DNA of 64,000 nucleotides from a virus: the IMG/VR virus record IMGVR_UViG_3300027741_000022, positions 62,001-126,000 of that record. The stretch is one strand, 5' to 3'. This document shows, in pieces, positions 1 to 8,959 of this stretch. Both the position numbers and the translations under genes were made by a program. Positions within the stretch are counted from its first letter, which is position 1; each line of letters starts with the position of its first letter. The notes under the pieces were generated by a model. It saw nothing but the letters and a program-made list of their open reading frames with translations. It did no database searches and was not told the origin of the DNA.

Positions 1-2132
1 ACAATAACGCAGATAGCCTTGAATTCGGTATCGGTGATGTTAGCACCATCATTGATATTCTTCGAAACAGGCTTTATTCAAATCCAATTCGCACTTTGAC
101 TCAAGAATATCTTTGCAATGGCAGAGATAGTCATCGTGATGCAGGCAGCGCCAATACTCCTTTGAGGGTCACTCTCCCAACAAAGCTTGATAGTGTTCTT
201 AAAATCAGAGATTTTGGAACGGGTTTGTCGCCAGATCGTGTTAAGGATGTTTTCGTTCTTTACGGAAGCAGCACAAAGCGTAAGGATAATGTTCAAACTG
301 GTGGTTTCGGTATTGGTGCAAAAAGTGCGTGGGCTTACACCGATAGCTTTGTTGTTGTGAGCTACCATGACGGTAAGTGTCGAACTTATATTGCTCATAC
401 TGGTAAGAATAGCAACGGCACTCTTGAACTTATCAATGAAGTTGATTCGACCGAACCCAACGGTGTTGAAATTCAGGTTCCAGTAAAGGAGTGTGATATC
501 GAGCAGTTTGTTTCTGCCGTTTATCGTTGCACTTATTTTTGGGATGTTAAGCCTGAGTTGAAGGGAATTACAAACATTGAAATTCCTGCTTCTTGGACTG
601 CAGGAAGCGATAAGATTCTTTACAAGAAGGATAATTGGTTTCTCCTTGAAAAGGATGATCTTGTTAAGCGTCTTTTCGACTCATACAACCAGGACATTTA
701 TGTTCTGATTGACAAGATCCCATATAGCATCAATAAGTTTTCTCGGGAATGTCCTGAGGTTGAAAAGCTTAAGTCTGCTTCATATGCCGCTCACATGAGC
801 TTTATTGAAGTTGGCAACGGTGTTCTTGAAGTCTCTGCCACTAGGGAAAGCATTTCCGATAAGGAAGGCAGCAAGCACAAGGTTAATGAAATTTGTGAAG
901 AGGCAAGAAAGTCTCTTTATTCTTGTGTGGAAGAGCAGTTTGAAAAAGATTTCAAGGACATTCCATCTTATATTAACTTCTACTTTAAGCTTAAGGCTAC
1001 ATTCAATCTTGCGAATTTTCCTAAGACTTTGGATGTTGCTTTCAAGAAGAATGGATGTGCTTACAAGCTTCTTCCCAATGGAAAGATTGAATCAACTAGC
1101 TTTAATGGTTGTGCTGTTGAGCGATACAATATCAAGCGCCAAAAGTCTAGGCGAATTCTTAATCGTGTTGGAAATGCGGAAATTCATTTTGGTGAAGAAA
1201 AGGTTAAATTTGTTCTTGTCAATGAAGATAAGAATGGAAGGCATGTTCCTGAATATGTTTTCAAGGAAAAGATCAAGAAGCTTTTCTATGATGATGAAAC
1301 CTTGTCCTATGTCTATGTGATCAATCACTACACAGAGGAGCAAAGGAATAATCTCAAGGATCATCTTGAAGCTATCTACATCACAGATATTCAGCTCGAT
1401 AAGCCTGCGTATAAAGCCAAGAAGGAAAGCGGCACGGTCAGCATCAGGTACATTAAGCCTGCCGATCATCGATATGGATATAGGCATGGCAAGCTTGAGT
1501 CTGATAGCAAGGAAGATGTAACCCTGGAATCAATCGAGTCCAGTGCTCATAATTATATTTCTGTACCTTTTTCAGGCTCAGAAGAATATGATTTCGATAA
1601 CCCTATCTTTGTTGAAAACATCAAGTTTCTTATTGAGCATGGTGATTACAAAATTATCAAGCTAAGTAAGCGAGATTATGATGCCGTGAATACTCTTGAT
1701 AATGTCATGGAATATTCTGAGGTTGCTGAATCTATCAGTGATCATGTTGAAATTGATGATAAGATTATTGAGGACTTTGTTTTCAAGCAGGCAAGCAACA
1801 CCTTTGAGCCATTGAGGAAGTCTCTCGACAAGATCAAGTGTGATAAGATTGCAGAATATTTCCGAATCAAGGGTCAGGCTCCTGCTGAGAATAGAAGGAA
1901 TGCAACCACTATTCCGGATAGGATTCTTGCAATGTATCCCTACTATTCTAAGGTCAACGATAACGTAAAGAAGATTGCAAAGCTTGAAGAGGAAATCACT
2001 CAGAAGTATCCGCTTATGAAGCAACTTAGCTATATCATCGGTGGATATTATGGTAACCATGCAGATCGTAATAAAGAGCTTAACGAGTTTGTGTTTTATC
2101 TCAATGCCAAGCATAGCAAGGTGGCGTCGTGA
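1..2132 (+). CDS. rIIA: rIIA-like GHKL ATPase protein (5' end cut by window)
   Basis: The reading frame is already open at base 3 and has no credible start inside the window, so the N-terminus lies to the left. The protein has the GHKL/Hsp90-type ATP-binding set: an N-box like EYLCNGRD, a G1 box DFGTGLS and a G2 box GFGIGAKSAWAY. This set, the preceding FGIGD...ILRNRLY segment and a long helical C-terminal half match phage rIIA-like proteins. In T4, rIIA and rIIB are membrane-associated and act in exclusion of superinfecting or lambda-lysogen hosts; the role here is inferred. An rIIB-like gene follows after two small genes, which supports the call. Confidence 0.88.
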   Translation, partial: NNADSLEFGIGDVSTIIDILRNRLYSNPIRTLTQEYLCNGRDSHRDAGSANTPLRVTLPTKLDSVLKIRDFGTGLSPDRVKDVFVLYGSSTKRKDNVQTGGFGIGAKSAWAYTDSFVVVSYHDGKCRTYIAHTGKNSNGTLELINEVDSTEPNGVEIQVPVKECDIEQFVSAVYRCTYFWDVKPELKGITNIEIPASWTAGSDKILYKKDNWFLLEKDDLVKRLFDSYNQDIYVLIDKIPYSINKFSRECPEVEKLKSASYAAHMSFIEVGNGVLEVSATRESISDKEGSKHKVNEICEEARKSLYSCVEEQFEKDFKDIPSYINFYFKLKATFNLANFPKTLDVAFKKNGCAYKLLPNGKIESTSFNGCAVERYNIKRQKSRRILNRVGNAEIHFGEEKVKFVLVNEDKNGRHVPEYVFKEKIKKLFYDDETLSYVYVINHYTEEQRNNLKDHLEAIYITDIQLDKPAYKAKKESGTVSIRYIKPADHRYGYRHGKLESDSKEDVTLESIESSAHNYISVPFSGSEEYDFDNPIFVENIKFLIEHGDYKIIKLSKRDYDAVNTLDNVMEYSEVAESISDHVEIDDKIIEDFVFKQASNTFEPLRKSLDKIKCDKIAEYFRIKGQAPAENRRNATTIPDRILAMYPYYSKVNDNVKKIAKLEEEITQKYPLMKQLSYIIGGYYGNHADRNKELNEFVFYLNAKHSKVAS

Positions 2133-2416
2133 TGAATAACAAAAAGTGGGAGGTCAATTACAGAGGATCTCTTGGTAAATGGGCGGAGCGTTTAAAGGAA
2201 AGTGATGAAAAAAAGATTACAAGTGGTTTGTTTAAAAGATATCTTGAAGCAAAGAAGCTGTTAAATTCTTTGGTTGATGAGATAAATAAACTTGAAACAG
2301 ACGCAGAATCAACGTATCTTTTGTTAAACGCTGTCCCCCACAGCATGTCTGAAAATGAAAATGCTGTTTTTCTTAAAGAATTAATTGTTTATATCAACTC
2401 GAAGGAAGTAAAATGA
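2132..2416 (+). CDS. small hypothetical protein between rIIA and rIIB
   Basis: This 94-residue protein starts at an ATG overlapping the rIIA stop (TGATG), so it is probably translationally coupled. It is lysine/glutamate-rich and largely helical, with a central segment that could form a short coiled coil. No family is recognised. A GTG three bases upstream is an alternative start. Confidence 0.7.
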   Translation: MNNKKWEVNYRGSLGKWAERLKESDEKKITSGLFKRYLEAKKLLNSLVDEINKLETDAESTYLLLNAVPHSMSENENAVFLKELIVYINSKEVK

Positions 2417-2694
2417 AGACTATGGCAAAAGAACCAAAAAACACTGCTGCTGATATTGTTGAAGAAAAGAAAATCAATGAGAGCGATATTATTGATTTGC
2501 TTTTTAAGCAAGTTGAAAAGCCTAAAAATTGTATCAAGATTAAGGCTGTGAATGTTTATGGAAATCGTTATCGTATAAACATTTGGACTATTGTTCATGA
2601 AGATAGTTTTGATAAAAATAAGATTACACAAAGCTACTTCTGTATTGTAGATGAAAATAAAGTTAAGATCATAATGGGTAATAACACCCCGTAG
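2413..2694 (+). CDS. small hypothetical protein
   Basis: This 93-residue protein starts by ATGA overlap with the preceding gene. Its N-terminal third is charged and the rest looks like a small beta-rich domain (VNVYGNRYRINIWT). No family is recognised. It closes the rIIA operon just before a copy of the 18-bp element. Confidence 0.7.
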   Translation: MKTMAKEPKNTAADIVEEKKINESDIIDLLFKQVEKPKNCIKIKAVNVYGNRYRINIWTIVHEDSFDKNKITQSYFCIVDENKVKIIMGNNTP

Positions 2695-2711
2695 TTTCTT
2701 CTTGGTACGCT
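2694..2711 (+). promoter_or_regulatory. 18-bp phage element, copy 1 (GTTTCTTCTTGGTACGCT)
   Basis: This is a pyrimidine variant of the repeated GTTTCCTCCCGGTACGCT element. It sits 38 nt before the rIIB-like start, right after the stop of the previous operon. It is a candidate phage promoter whose TACGCT end could act as the -10. Confidence 0.6.
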
Positions 2712-2749
2712 TTCTTCTTAGATGGATACTCTACAATAAGCGAGCGAAA

Positions 2750-4081
2750 ATGAAATACTATAACCTCAACAATTCGATAGTTCTTTCTTTTGATGGTATC
2801 GTCCAAACTATTAGCAAGGATGATTACCGTTACTCAAGGATCAAGGAAGCCCTTTCCAATCAAGATTTTGATTCTGTAAGGGTTGCCGTAGACCCGACCA
2901 AGAATCTTGACAAGGAAGGGTTTGTTGTTGAAAACGGCTTGGTGTGTTTCAAGGGAGAGCCAATCCCCAGCATCCTTGGTAATCAATTTTTGAAATACAA
3001 GGAGAGTAGCTGGGTATTCAAGAGTCTTCTCAATTTCTGGTTCAATCTCAAAACTAGGGTGGACAATGAGACTGCAAGCCAGATGATCAATGCTCTTGTT
3101 GAGAATGGGGCATATCCGATTACAGAGGATGGCTTTTATCTTGTTTATAGAAATGCTAATGCAGATCAAACCAAGAGCATTCTCAATAAAAGAAATCAAG
3201 AAGTTGGTTCTATCAACTTTTATAACATTGCTTCTGTTCCTCAGGAGTATAGCAATTTCTTTTATGAGAGAAAGAATCTTGATGATATCTTAACTTCTGT
3301 TTTTGGTTTTTCTGCCAAAAAGTTGAAGAAGATTGCAATTCAAGAAATGTTCAAGCCTGCAATCAATTTTATTGATCATACCTTTTTGCTTTTTGGAGAT
3401 GCTTTCAAGGACGTTCTACATCCCGATAACCTCTATGAAGTTCTTGATAAAAAGCTTTTCAAGATTACTCACGGAGACGCTCAGAGTTATAAAAATTTCA
3501 ACGCTTTTCTCAAAGAATACAGCATAGAGAAAAACGGAACATATAGCCAGAAGAAGATACTTAATCTTTTGTCGAGCGCAAAAGAACAGGTGCGTCTTGT
3601 TGAAATTGGAAGTTATTTTGTTGAGCTCAAAGAAAAGATTAATCTGGATGTTCAGAGGATTCAGTTCACCAATGACTGCCAGACAATTTTTGAATATCTC
3701 AGGTCTGAGCATAGAAAGCTTAGCGATCCTGAAGTCAAGCTTAATATCGAAGAGAATTTCCCAGAATTTTGGGAGCTTAACGATATTGAGGTTGGTAAGC
3801 TTAGATTTCTTTTCCCCAAGACAAACTATGACTTGAAGGAATGGACTAATCTTATGCAAAATTGTATTGGAACACACGGGTATGACAAAAGAGTTATTCA
3901 AAAGGCATGTGTTGTTTTTGCATTAATGTCAACAGATACCAATGAAATGATTTACAATATTGAGATTTCAAACAAGAACGTTGTTCAATTCAACGCAAGA
4001 GGCAATCGTCCTGCAACGCCTTCCGAAAGAAAAGAAGTTTGCTCTCTGTTGAAGGAAAAAGGATTGATTTTTAAGGAATAA
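2750..4081 (+). CDS. rIIB: rIIB-like protein with PcfJ-like C-terminus
   Basis: Translation probably starts at the ATG reading MKYYNLNN. The N-terminal half has the layout of phage rIIB-like proteins: an ISKDDYRYSRIKEAL segment, then GEPIPSILGNQ, then AYPITEDGFYLVYRNANAD. The C-terminal part carries a segment like the PcfJ family (LMQNCIGTHGYDK, later VVQFNARGNRPATPSE), known from plasmid and phage proteins of unclear function. Proximity to the rIIA-like gene supports a shared membrane or exclusion role, but that is inferred. At 443 residues it is longer than T4 rIIB, which fits the extra C-terminal domain. Confidence 0.8.
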   Translation: MKYYNLNNSIVLSFDGIVQTISKDDYRYSRIKEALSNQDFDSVRVAVDPTKNLDKEGFVVENGLVCFKGEPIPSILGNQFLKYKESSWVFKSLLNFWFNLKTRVDNETASQMINALVENGAYPITEDGFYLVYRNANADQTKSILNKRNQEVGSINFYNIASVPQEYSNFFYERKNLDDILTSVFGFSAKKLKKIAIQEMFKPAINFIDHTFLLFGDAFKDVLHPDNLYEVLDKKLFKITHGDAQSYKNFNAFLKEYSIEKNGTYSQKKILNLLSSAKEQVRLVEIGSYFVELKEKINLDVQRIQFTNDCQTIFEYLRSEHRKLSDPEVKLNIEENFPEFWELNDIEVGKLRFLFPKTNYDLKEWTNLMQNCIGTHGYDKRVIQKACVVFALMSTDTNEMIYNIEISNKNVVQFNARGNRPATPSERKEVCSLLKEKGLIFKE

Positions 4082-4097
4082 TTGATAGTTGAAAAAC

Positions 4098-4137
4098 AAA
4101 CATCCATAGTGTATATTGTTTTACACTATGGATGTTT
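4098..4137. promoter_or_regulatory. perfect 16-bp inverted repeat over a start codon
   Basis: Arms 4098-4113 and 4122-4137 are exact reverse complements around an 8-nt centre. The ATG of the next gene (4128) lies inside the right arm, so the RNA hairpin would bury it. On the minus strand the hairpin is followed by a T-rich stretch and could act as a terminator; on the + strand no T run follows. Confidence 0.75.
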
Positions 4138-5393
4138 GCATATTAACTTGTTATTATAATCCCACCAATTCTGAGAATAGAACTCAGAATTTCTATAAAT
4201 TCTTGGATTCCGCTAAATCAAGCGGAATGGAAGATCATCTTTTTGTTTGTGAAATAGCAAAAAACGATCAGCCAAGATTGACTCCAACAAAAAATCATTT
4301 TTTGTTGTTGAGTGAAGATGATCTATGGCACAAAGAATGTGCTATAAATTTTTTAATTAAAAAAACACCAGAAAGCTATAAAAAAATTATAGTTTCTGAT
4401 TGTGATCTTATTTTTAATGATCTTGGGTGGGTTGAAAAGACCAGCGACTTGTTAAACGAGTATGTGTTTGTCCAACCATATGACAAGATAAAGTATCTTG
4501 GACCCGTAGAAGGCTCCTACGACAGTTTTTACGCCGGTATTGTGTCGTATATGCAAAACAGTAGGGTTGTGGATTTTGGCAATCCTGGGGCTCTTGTAGC
4601 GTATAGGAGAGACTATCTGAGGGCTGTTGATGGTCTTTTCGATAAATGCGTTGTGGGTGGAGGGGATACTATAAATATTATCCCTTTCTTTATTAATAGT
4701 TTCATGAAGTTAGATTTCCTAAATAGAGTTTGCCCAGACACCAGAGTTGAAGCTTTAGACTACATAAATAATTGTGTTGATTTCATTAAAAATAGTGGAT
4801 TGGGTTATGCGGCATATTTAAAAGACGTTGTTTTGACTCATTTGTTCCACGGAATGATAAAACACAGGCAATATGATTCGAGATACAACATAATTAACAA
4901 AATAACATTCAAAAAGAATTTTAAGAAAAAAAATGAATTATATCAGATAACATCAAACGAAAAACTGAAAAATGATTTAAAAGAATATTTGATTGAAAGA
5001 AAAGAAGATTTTAAGCTAAAAGATACAGCCTCTGTATGCATCAATAGCGCTAAATATCCTGTCGAATACGACATATTGTGGTTATGTGAACACAATAGCT
5101 TTATATTTAACAATATATCAAGAGTTAAGTTTCATTTGAAGAAAGTTAAACAATTAAAGAATTTTAAAGTAATATCAAATGATAAAGAAATATTCTCTAT
5201 ATTTGTTGAAAACAAAGCAGTTGTTGAAATTGAAAATCCAAATGTATTATTGATTAGCTCTGACTATTTTATCCCAGCTGATCTTGGCGAAAGTAAAGAC
5301 ACAAGAAGGCTATCTGTTGTTCTTGAGAAAATAGAGATAATTGCTAAAGACGCAACAGAATATACCAACTATCCGCTAGAGGATATATCTTGA
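4128..5393 (+). CDS. GT-A type glycosyltransferase-like protein
   Basis: The start is most likely ATG 4128 (MDVCILTCYYNP); an in-frame TTG at 4116 is an alternative. The N-terminal 200 residues look like a GT-A fold: an opening strand, the DxD-type motif VSDCDLIF that usually binds metal and nucleotide sugar, and a segment NPGALVAYRR...GGGDTI like the acceptor end of GT2/galactosyltransferase-like enzymes. The C-terminal 180 residues are not recognised. It begins a sugar-handling cluster that includes GDP-fucose synthesis, so transfer of a sugar to a phage or host surface structure is a fair guess; donor and acceptor are unknown. Confidence 0.7.
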   Translation: MDVCILTCYYNPTNSENRTQNFYKFLDSAKSSGMEDHLFVCEIAKNDQPRLTPTKNHFLLLSEDDLWHKECAINFLIKKTPESYKKIIVSDCDLIFNDLGWVEKTSDLLNEYVFVQPYDKIKYLGPVEGSYDSFYAGIVSYMQNSRVVDFGNPGALVAYRRDYLRAVDGLFDKCVVGGGDTINIIPFFINSFMKLDFLNRVCPDTRVEALDYINNCVDFIKNSGLGYAAYLKDVVLTHLFHGMIKHRQYDSRYNIINKITFKKNFKKKNELYQITSNEKLKNDLKEYLIERKEDFKLKDTASVCINSAKYPVEYDILWLCEHNSFIFNNISRVKFHLKKVKQLKNFKVISNDKEIFSIFVENKAVVEIENPNVLLISSDYFIPADLGESKDTRRLSVVLEKIEIIAKDATEYTNYPLEDIS

Positions 5394-6598
5394 TTGAACA
5401 ATTTTTAAACACTGAATTAGATCCTATTCAAACAATAGAAGTTTACTCTAAATTTGCTTCTAAACTGATGTTTTTAGAAGAGGGTATTGTTAGAAATGTA
5501 ATAGAAAAATTAAAGAAAAACATAGAGGATTGGGCTGTAAACAAAAGCTTGGTTTATAAAAATCACGATTATATTAAAACATACAACAGAAAAGATTTGT
5601 TAAACAAAGAAGATTGGTATGTTGATGAATTAAAAGAACAATCACAAAATTTTTCAACAAGTGGTAGCACAACCGGCGATCCTTTCTCATACAGTATTTG
5701 GAGCAAATACATAGATTACATAGAGGATGAACATCAATACGGTATGATATTAGATGAGTTTGATATTGATAGAAAAGATGTCAATATATTGGTTTTGATT
5801 AAACTTCCGTATAATCCCAAAACAGAAGAGTTTACCACAGAACAGATTTGCGACTCTGGTTATACAATGCATACTCATAAATCTATAAGTAGCAAAAGAT
5901 ACTTTGTGAATTTCGATGGCTACATTGAAAATGCAGACGATTGGCACAAAAAGCTATTTGAATTCATAGCAAGCAAATCGCTTGATGTGATCATATCAAC
6001 AGGACCGTCCATAAACACTCTTTGTTTTTATTTGAAAAAATTTAATTATACAAACAAACTCTGTAAACTACTGAGTCACACTGGTGAGTTTTTGATAAAG
6101 CAAGATGCTCATTATTTAAAAGAAAATAAATATATCGATAATTTTTGTGATCACATGCGGTGTTGGGATGGAGGTGCAACATTTTTTACATGTAAATTTG
6201 GAACTTATCATTTGATGGATAATTTGAGTTGGGTTGAAGAAGATGAAAACAATAAAATGATAAGCACAGATTACTTTTCTTTGCCTGCTCCCTTTATTCG
6301 TTATTGGAATGGAGATCTTTGTAAAATATCCAATGATTATCAAAGATGTGATTGCGGCAGATTATATCGTTCTTTCAAGATGCTTGAGAATAGACCTTTT
6401 GGTTTAAAAGGAACAACAAAATTAACATCCATAAAACAACAAGTTTCTAAATTGAATTTTAAAAATGACATTATCCAGGTAAAATTTGACAATCTAAAGG
6501 TTGATATTATCACAAAAAGAGAACTGCTTGATTTTGAAAAACAACAGTTAAATAATATTTTTAATGAATATAAAATAAATTATAGCAATTATGGCTAA
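5390..6598 (+). CDS. CapK/PaaK-like AMP-forming adenylating enzyme
   Basis: A TTG start overlaps the stop of the glycosyltransferase gene (TTGA). The phosphate-binding loop STSGSTTGDPF is typical of the acyl-adenylate superfamily. The later CDCGRLYRSF segment matches the Cys-containing region of the PaaK/CapK branch (phenylacetate-CoA ligase-like). Members of that branch in polysaccharide clusters are thought to activate small acids for decoration of sugars. The position between a glycosyltransferase and the GDP-fucose genes supports a role in surface glycan modification, but the substrate is unknown. Confidence 0.75.
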   Translation: MIEQFLNTELDPIQTIEVYSKFASKLMFLEEGIVRNVIEKLKKNIEDWAVNKSLVYKNHDYIKTYNRKDLLNKEDWYVDELKEQSQNFSTSGSTTGDPFSYSIWSKYIDYIEDEHQYGMILDEFDIDRKDVNILVLIKLPYNPKTEEFTTEQICDSGYTMHTHKSISSKRYFVNFDGYIENADDWHKKLFEFIASKSLDVIISTGPSINTLCFYLKKFNYTNKLCKLLSHTGEFLIKQDAHYLKENKYIDNFCDHMRCWDGGATFFTCKFGTYHLMDNLSWVEEDENNKMISTDYFSLPAPFIRYWNGDLCKISNDYQRCDCGRLYRSFKMLENRPFGLKGTTKLTSIKQQVSKLNFKNDIIQVKFDNLKVDIITKRELLDFEKQQLNNIFNEYKINYSNYG

Positions 6599-6785
6599 AT
6601 ATTTCATGAGAACATTTTTTTTAATTTTACTTTTATCATTATTTTGCATTGGATGTAAAGAAGTTTCTTGTAAATGTGGAAACGAAAAATGCGGTCCTGA
6701 ATGCAAAAATCAATGCGACGGACTTAGATGTATTCCTGGCGAGCCTTGCTGTGATAAATGTATTTGCAAAAAAATCAGCCACTAG
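6591..6785 (+). CDS. small cysteine-rich secreted or lipoprotein-like protein
   Basis: The ATG at 6591 overlaps the previous stop. The 64-residue product has a hydrophobic signal segment (FFLILLLSLFCIGC) followed by a cysteine-packed tail with many Cys residues in C-x-C and CC spacing. The Cys after Ile-Gly could be a lipobox cysteine, though the -3 residue is unusual. The fold is probably a small disulfide- or metal-stabilised domain. No family is recognised. Confidence 0.65.
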   Translation: MAKYFMRTFFLILLLSLFCIGCKEVSCKCGNEKCGPECKNQCDGLRCIPGEPCCDKCICKKISH

Positions 6786-6817
6786 AAGCTGTGTAATTTT
6801 TTTGATATATTTGTTGC

Positions 6818-8959
6818 ATGAGAAAAGCACTAATTACGGGAATCACGGGTCAAGATGGTTCCTACCTATCAGAACTTCTATTAAATAAAGGGTATGAAGT
6901 TCACGGAGTAATAAGAAGAAGCTCACTAATAAACACCAGTAGAATCAATCACGTATACGATCAATTGAATCTTCATTACGGAGATCTTACTGATTCTACA
7001 AATATCGTAAGGATTATACAAAAAGTTCAGCCAGATGAAATTTATAATCTGGCGGCACAAAGTCATGTGAAAGTATCTTTTGAATTGCCTGAATACACAG
7101 GCGATGTTGATGCTCTTGGAACTTTAAGGGTTTTAGAGGCTGTTAGATTATTGGGACTTGAGAAAAACACAAGAATTTATCAAGCATCTACTTCTGAGCT
7201 TTATGGTCTTGTACAAGAATCTCCTCAAAAAGAAACAACTGCATTTTATCCAAGATCTCCTTATGGTGTTGCAAAATTATATGGTTTTTGGATTGTGAAA
7301 AATTATAGAGAATCTTATGGAATGCACGCCAGTTCTGGTATTTTATATAACCACGAATGTTTTGACTCTAACACTCCATTGATTATTAAAAAAAATAATT
7401 TTATAGATATTGTTTATATAAGAAGTTTAACGCCAGAGAGAAAAAATATTCAAAAAGAAAATAATGTATTAACAAAAGAAATTAATAATTTGCAAGTTTG
7501 GAACGGAGAAAAATTTGTCAAAATTAATTTAGTGACAAGAAGAAAAATTAGCACGTTAGATAAAGAAAATCAAGAAAAAATAAATTTCAACACAAGGTCC
7601 GGAGTGGTTAAAGTTACACCTAATCATAAATTATTATTAAATAATTTTGACAAAATAACCGCCAGAGACGTCCCTTTAAACACAGAGCTTAAACATGGAG
7701 AATTTCCTCCTACTGATTGTTTGACTAATCTTACAATTGAGGAGTCGCAATTATATGGAATGCTTGTTGGTGATGGTAATATTTCTCAAAATAGAATTAG
7801 ATTTACAAATAACGATGAATTGATTCGAGATAAATTTATAAGTTTGTGCAGAAGTGTTTTCGGCAATATTACCCACAAGACACACTCCCACGCACTAGGC
7901 TATGGTGTCACGACACAAGTTGATATTTCTGGGTTGTCTAAAAATAAAGTTGCGTCAATAGCAGAAGAAATTTATGAGAAAAAAACAAAACACAAGAAAG
8001 TTCCTCAAAGAATATTGAATTCATCTATAGAAGTCAAAGAATCATTTTTTGAGGGATATTATGCTTGTGATGGACTAAAGAAAGATAGATGTACCTATAA
8101 ATATAAGTCGCTAAAAAGCAATTCTCCAATTTTATGTCAAGGTTTATTACTAATTGTCTCGCAAATAACAGGACAAAAATATAATATAAATGTTTTTGAG
8201 CAAAACAACAAAGAGTATTATCAAATAAATTTAAGGAATTCAAATAAAATTAATAATAAGGGTAGTCATTTTTTAAAAAATGACTCAGAGCTGAAGAAAA
8301 AATCTTCTTTAAAAAATGAAAATAAAGATTGTTTTGTGTATGATATAGAAACAGAATGTGGTTATTTGAATGCCGGGGTAGGAAAATTGGTTGTGGGTAA
8401 CTCTCCAAGAAGAGGTCAAACATTTGTTACTAAAAAAATAACAGATGCTTTTTACAAGATATCCACCAATCAACAAGATTGTCTTTATCTTGGCAATTTA
8501 AATGCTAAACGTGATTGGGGTCACGCAAAAGATTTTGTGGAGGCTATGTGGCTTATTCTTCAACAATATGAGCCTGATGATTACATAATAGCTACTGGCG
8601 AACAACACTCAGTCAGAGAATTTGTCGAGAAATCTGCTGCTTATTTTAATATGAAAATAGAGTGGCAAGGTGAAGAGTTAAATGAAATTGGAATTGACGT
8701 AAACTCTGGAAGAACTGTTGTTAAAGTTGACGCCAGATACTTTAGACCAGCAGAGGTTGAGTCTTTGCTTGGTGATGCAACAAAAGCAAGAGAAAAATTA
8801 GGATGGGTTCCTAAAACTTCTTTTGAACAACTTGTTGAAGATATGTGCGTGAATCAATTGGAGCAAAAAAATGAACAAAACAAGCAGAATATTTGTGACC
8901 GGACACAAGGGATTGGTTGGCTCGGCAATATTAAGAAATTTACAAAAAAATGGATATAG
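6818..8959 (+). CDS. gmd: GDP-mannose 4,6-dehydratase interrupted by an intein
   Basis: The host protein is GDP-mannose 4,6-dehydratase, which makes GDP-4-keto-6-deoxymannose. It has an N-terminal NAD(P) loop GITGQDGSYL, the STSELYG serine motif and the catalytic YxxxK in YGVAK. The normally continuous segment NHE-SPRRG is split: residues 181-528 form an intein beginning at Cys after NHE and ending in VVGN before Ser. After splicing, the extein regains SPRRGQTFVTKK and a normal dehydratase C-terminus. The last 30 residues overlap the fcl start. The product is used by the next gene to make GDP-fucose. Confidence 0.93.
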   Translation: MRKALITGITGQDGSYLSELLLNKGYEVHGVIRRSSLINTSRINHVYDQLNLHYGDLTDSTNIVRIIQKVQPDEIYNLAAQSHVKVSFELPEYTGDVDALGTLRVLEAVRLLGLEKNTRIYQASTSELYGLVQESPQKETTAFYPRSPYGVAKLYGFWIVKNYRESYGMHASSGILYNHECFDSNTPLIIKKNNFIDIVYIRSLTPERKNIQKENNVLTKEINNLQVWNGEKFVKINLVTRRKISTLDKENQEKINFNTRSGVVKVTPNHKLLLNNFDKITARDVPLNTELKHGEFPPTDCLTNLTIEESQLYGMLVGDGNISQNRIRFTNNDELIRDKFISLCRSVFGNITHKTHSHALGYGVTTQVDISGLSKNKVASIAEEIYEKKTKHKKVPQRILNSSIEVKESFFEGYYACDGLKKDRCTYKYKSLKSNSPILCQGLLLIVSQITGQKYNINVFEQNNKEYYQINLRNSNKINNKGSHFLKNDSELKKKSSLKNENKDCFVYDIETECGYLNAGVGKLVVGNSPRRGQTFVTKKITDAFYKISTNQQDCLYLGNLNAKRDWGHAKDFVEAMWLILQQYEPDDYIIATGEQHSVREFVEKSAAYFNMKIEWQGEELNEIGIDVNSGRTVVKVDARYFRPAEVESLLGDATKAREKLGWVPKTSFEQLVEDMCVNQLEQKNEQNKQNICDRTQGIGWLGNIKKFTKKWI
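7358..8401 (+). mobile_element. intein (348 aa) with LAGLIDADG-type endonuclease domain
   Basis: The insert starts with Cys1 (CFDSNTPLI) and ends with a block like VYDIETECGYLN followed by VVGN, with Ser as the +1 residue. The splicing block TPNHKLLL is visible near residue 265. Two degenerate LAGLIDADG helices appear: LYGMLVGDGNIS near residue 312 and FFEGYYACDG near residue 410. The penultimate residue is Gly rather than the common His; some active inteins tolerate this. The intein lies in a conserved active-region segment of gmd, as expected for inteins. Confidence 0.92.

Noticed and set aside
3416-3901. Minus-strand open frame inside the rIIB-like gene
   Set aside because: It is a shadow of a well-supported + strand gene with no ribosome site or recognisable domain.
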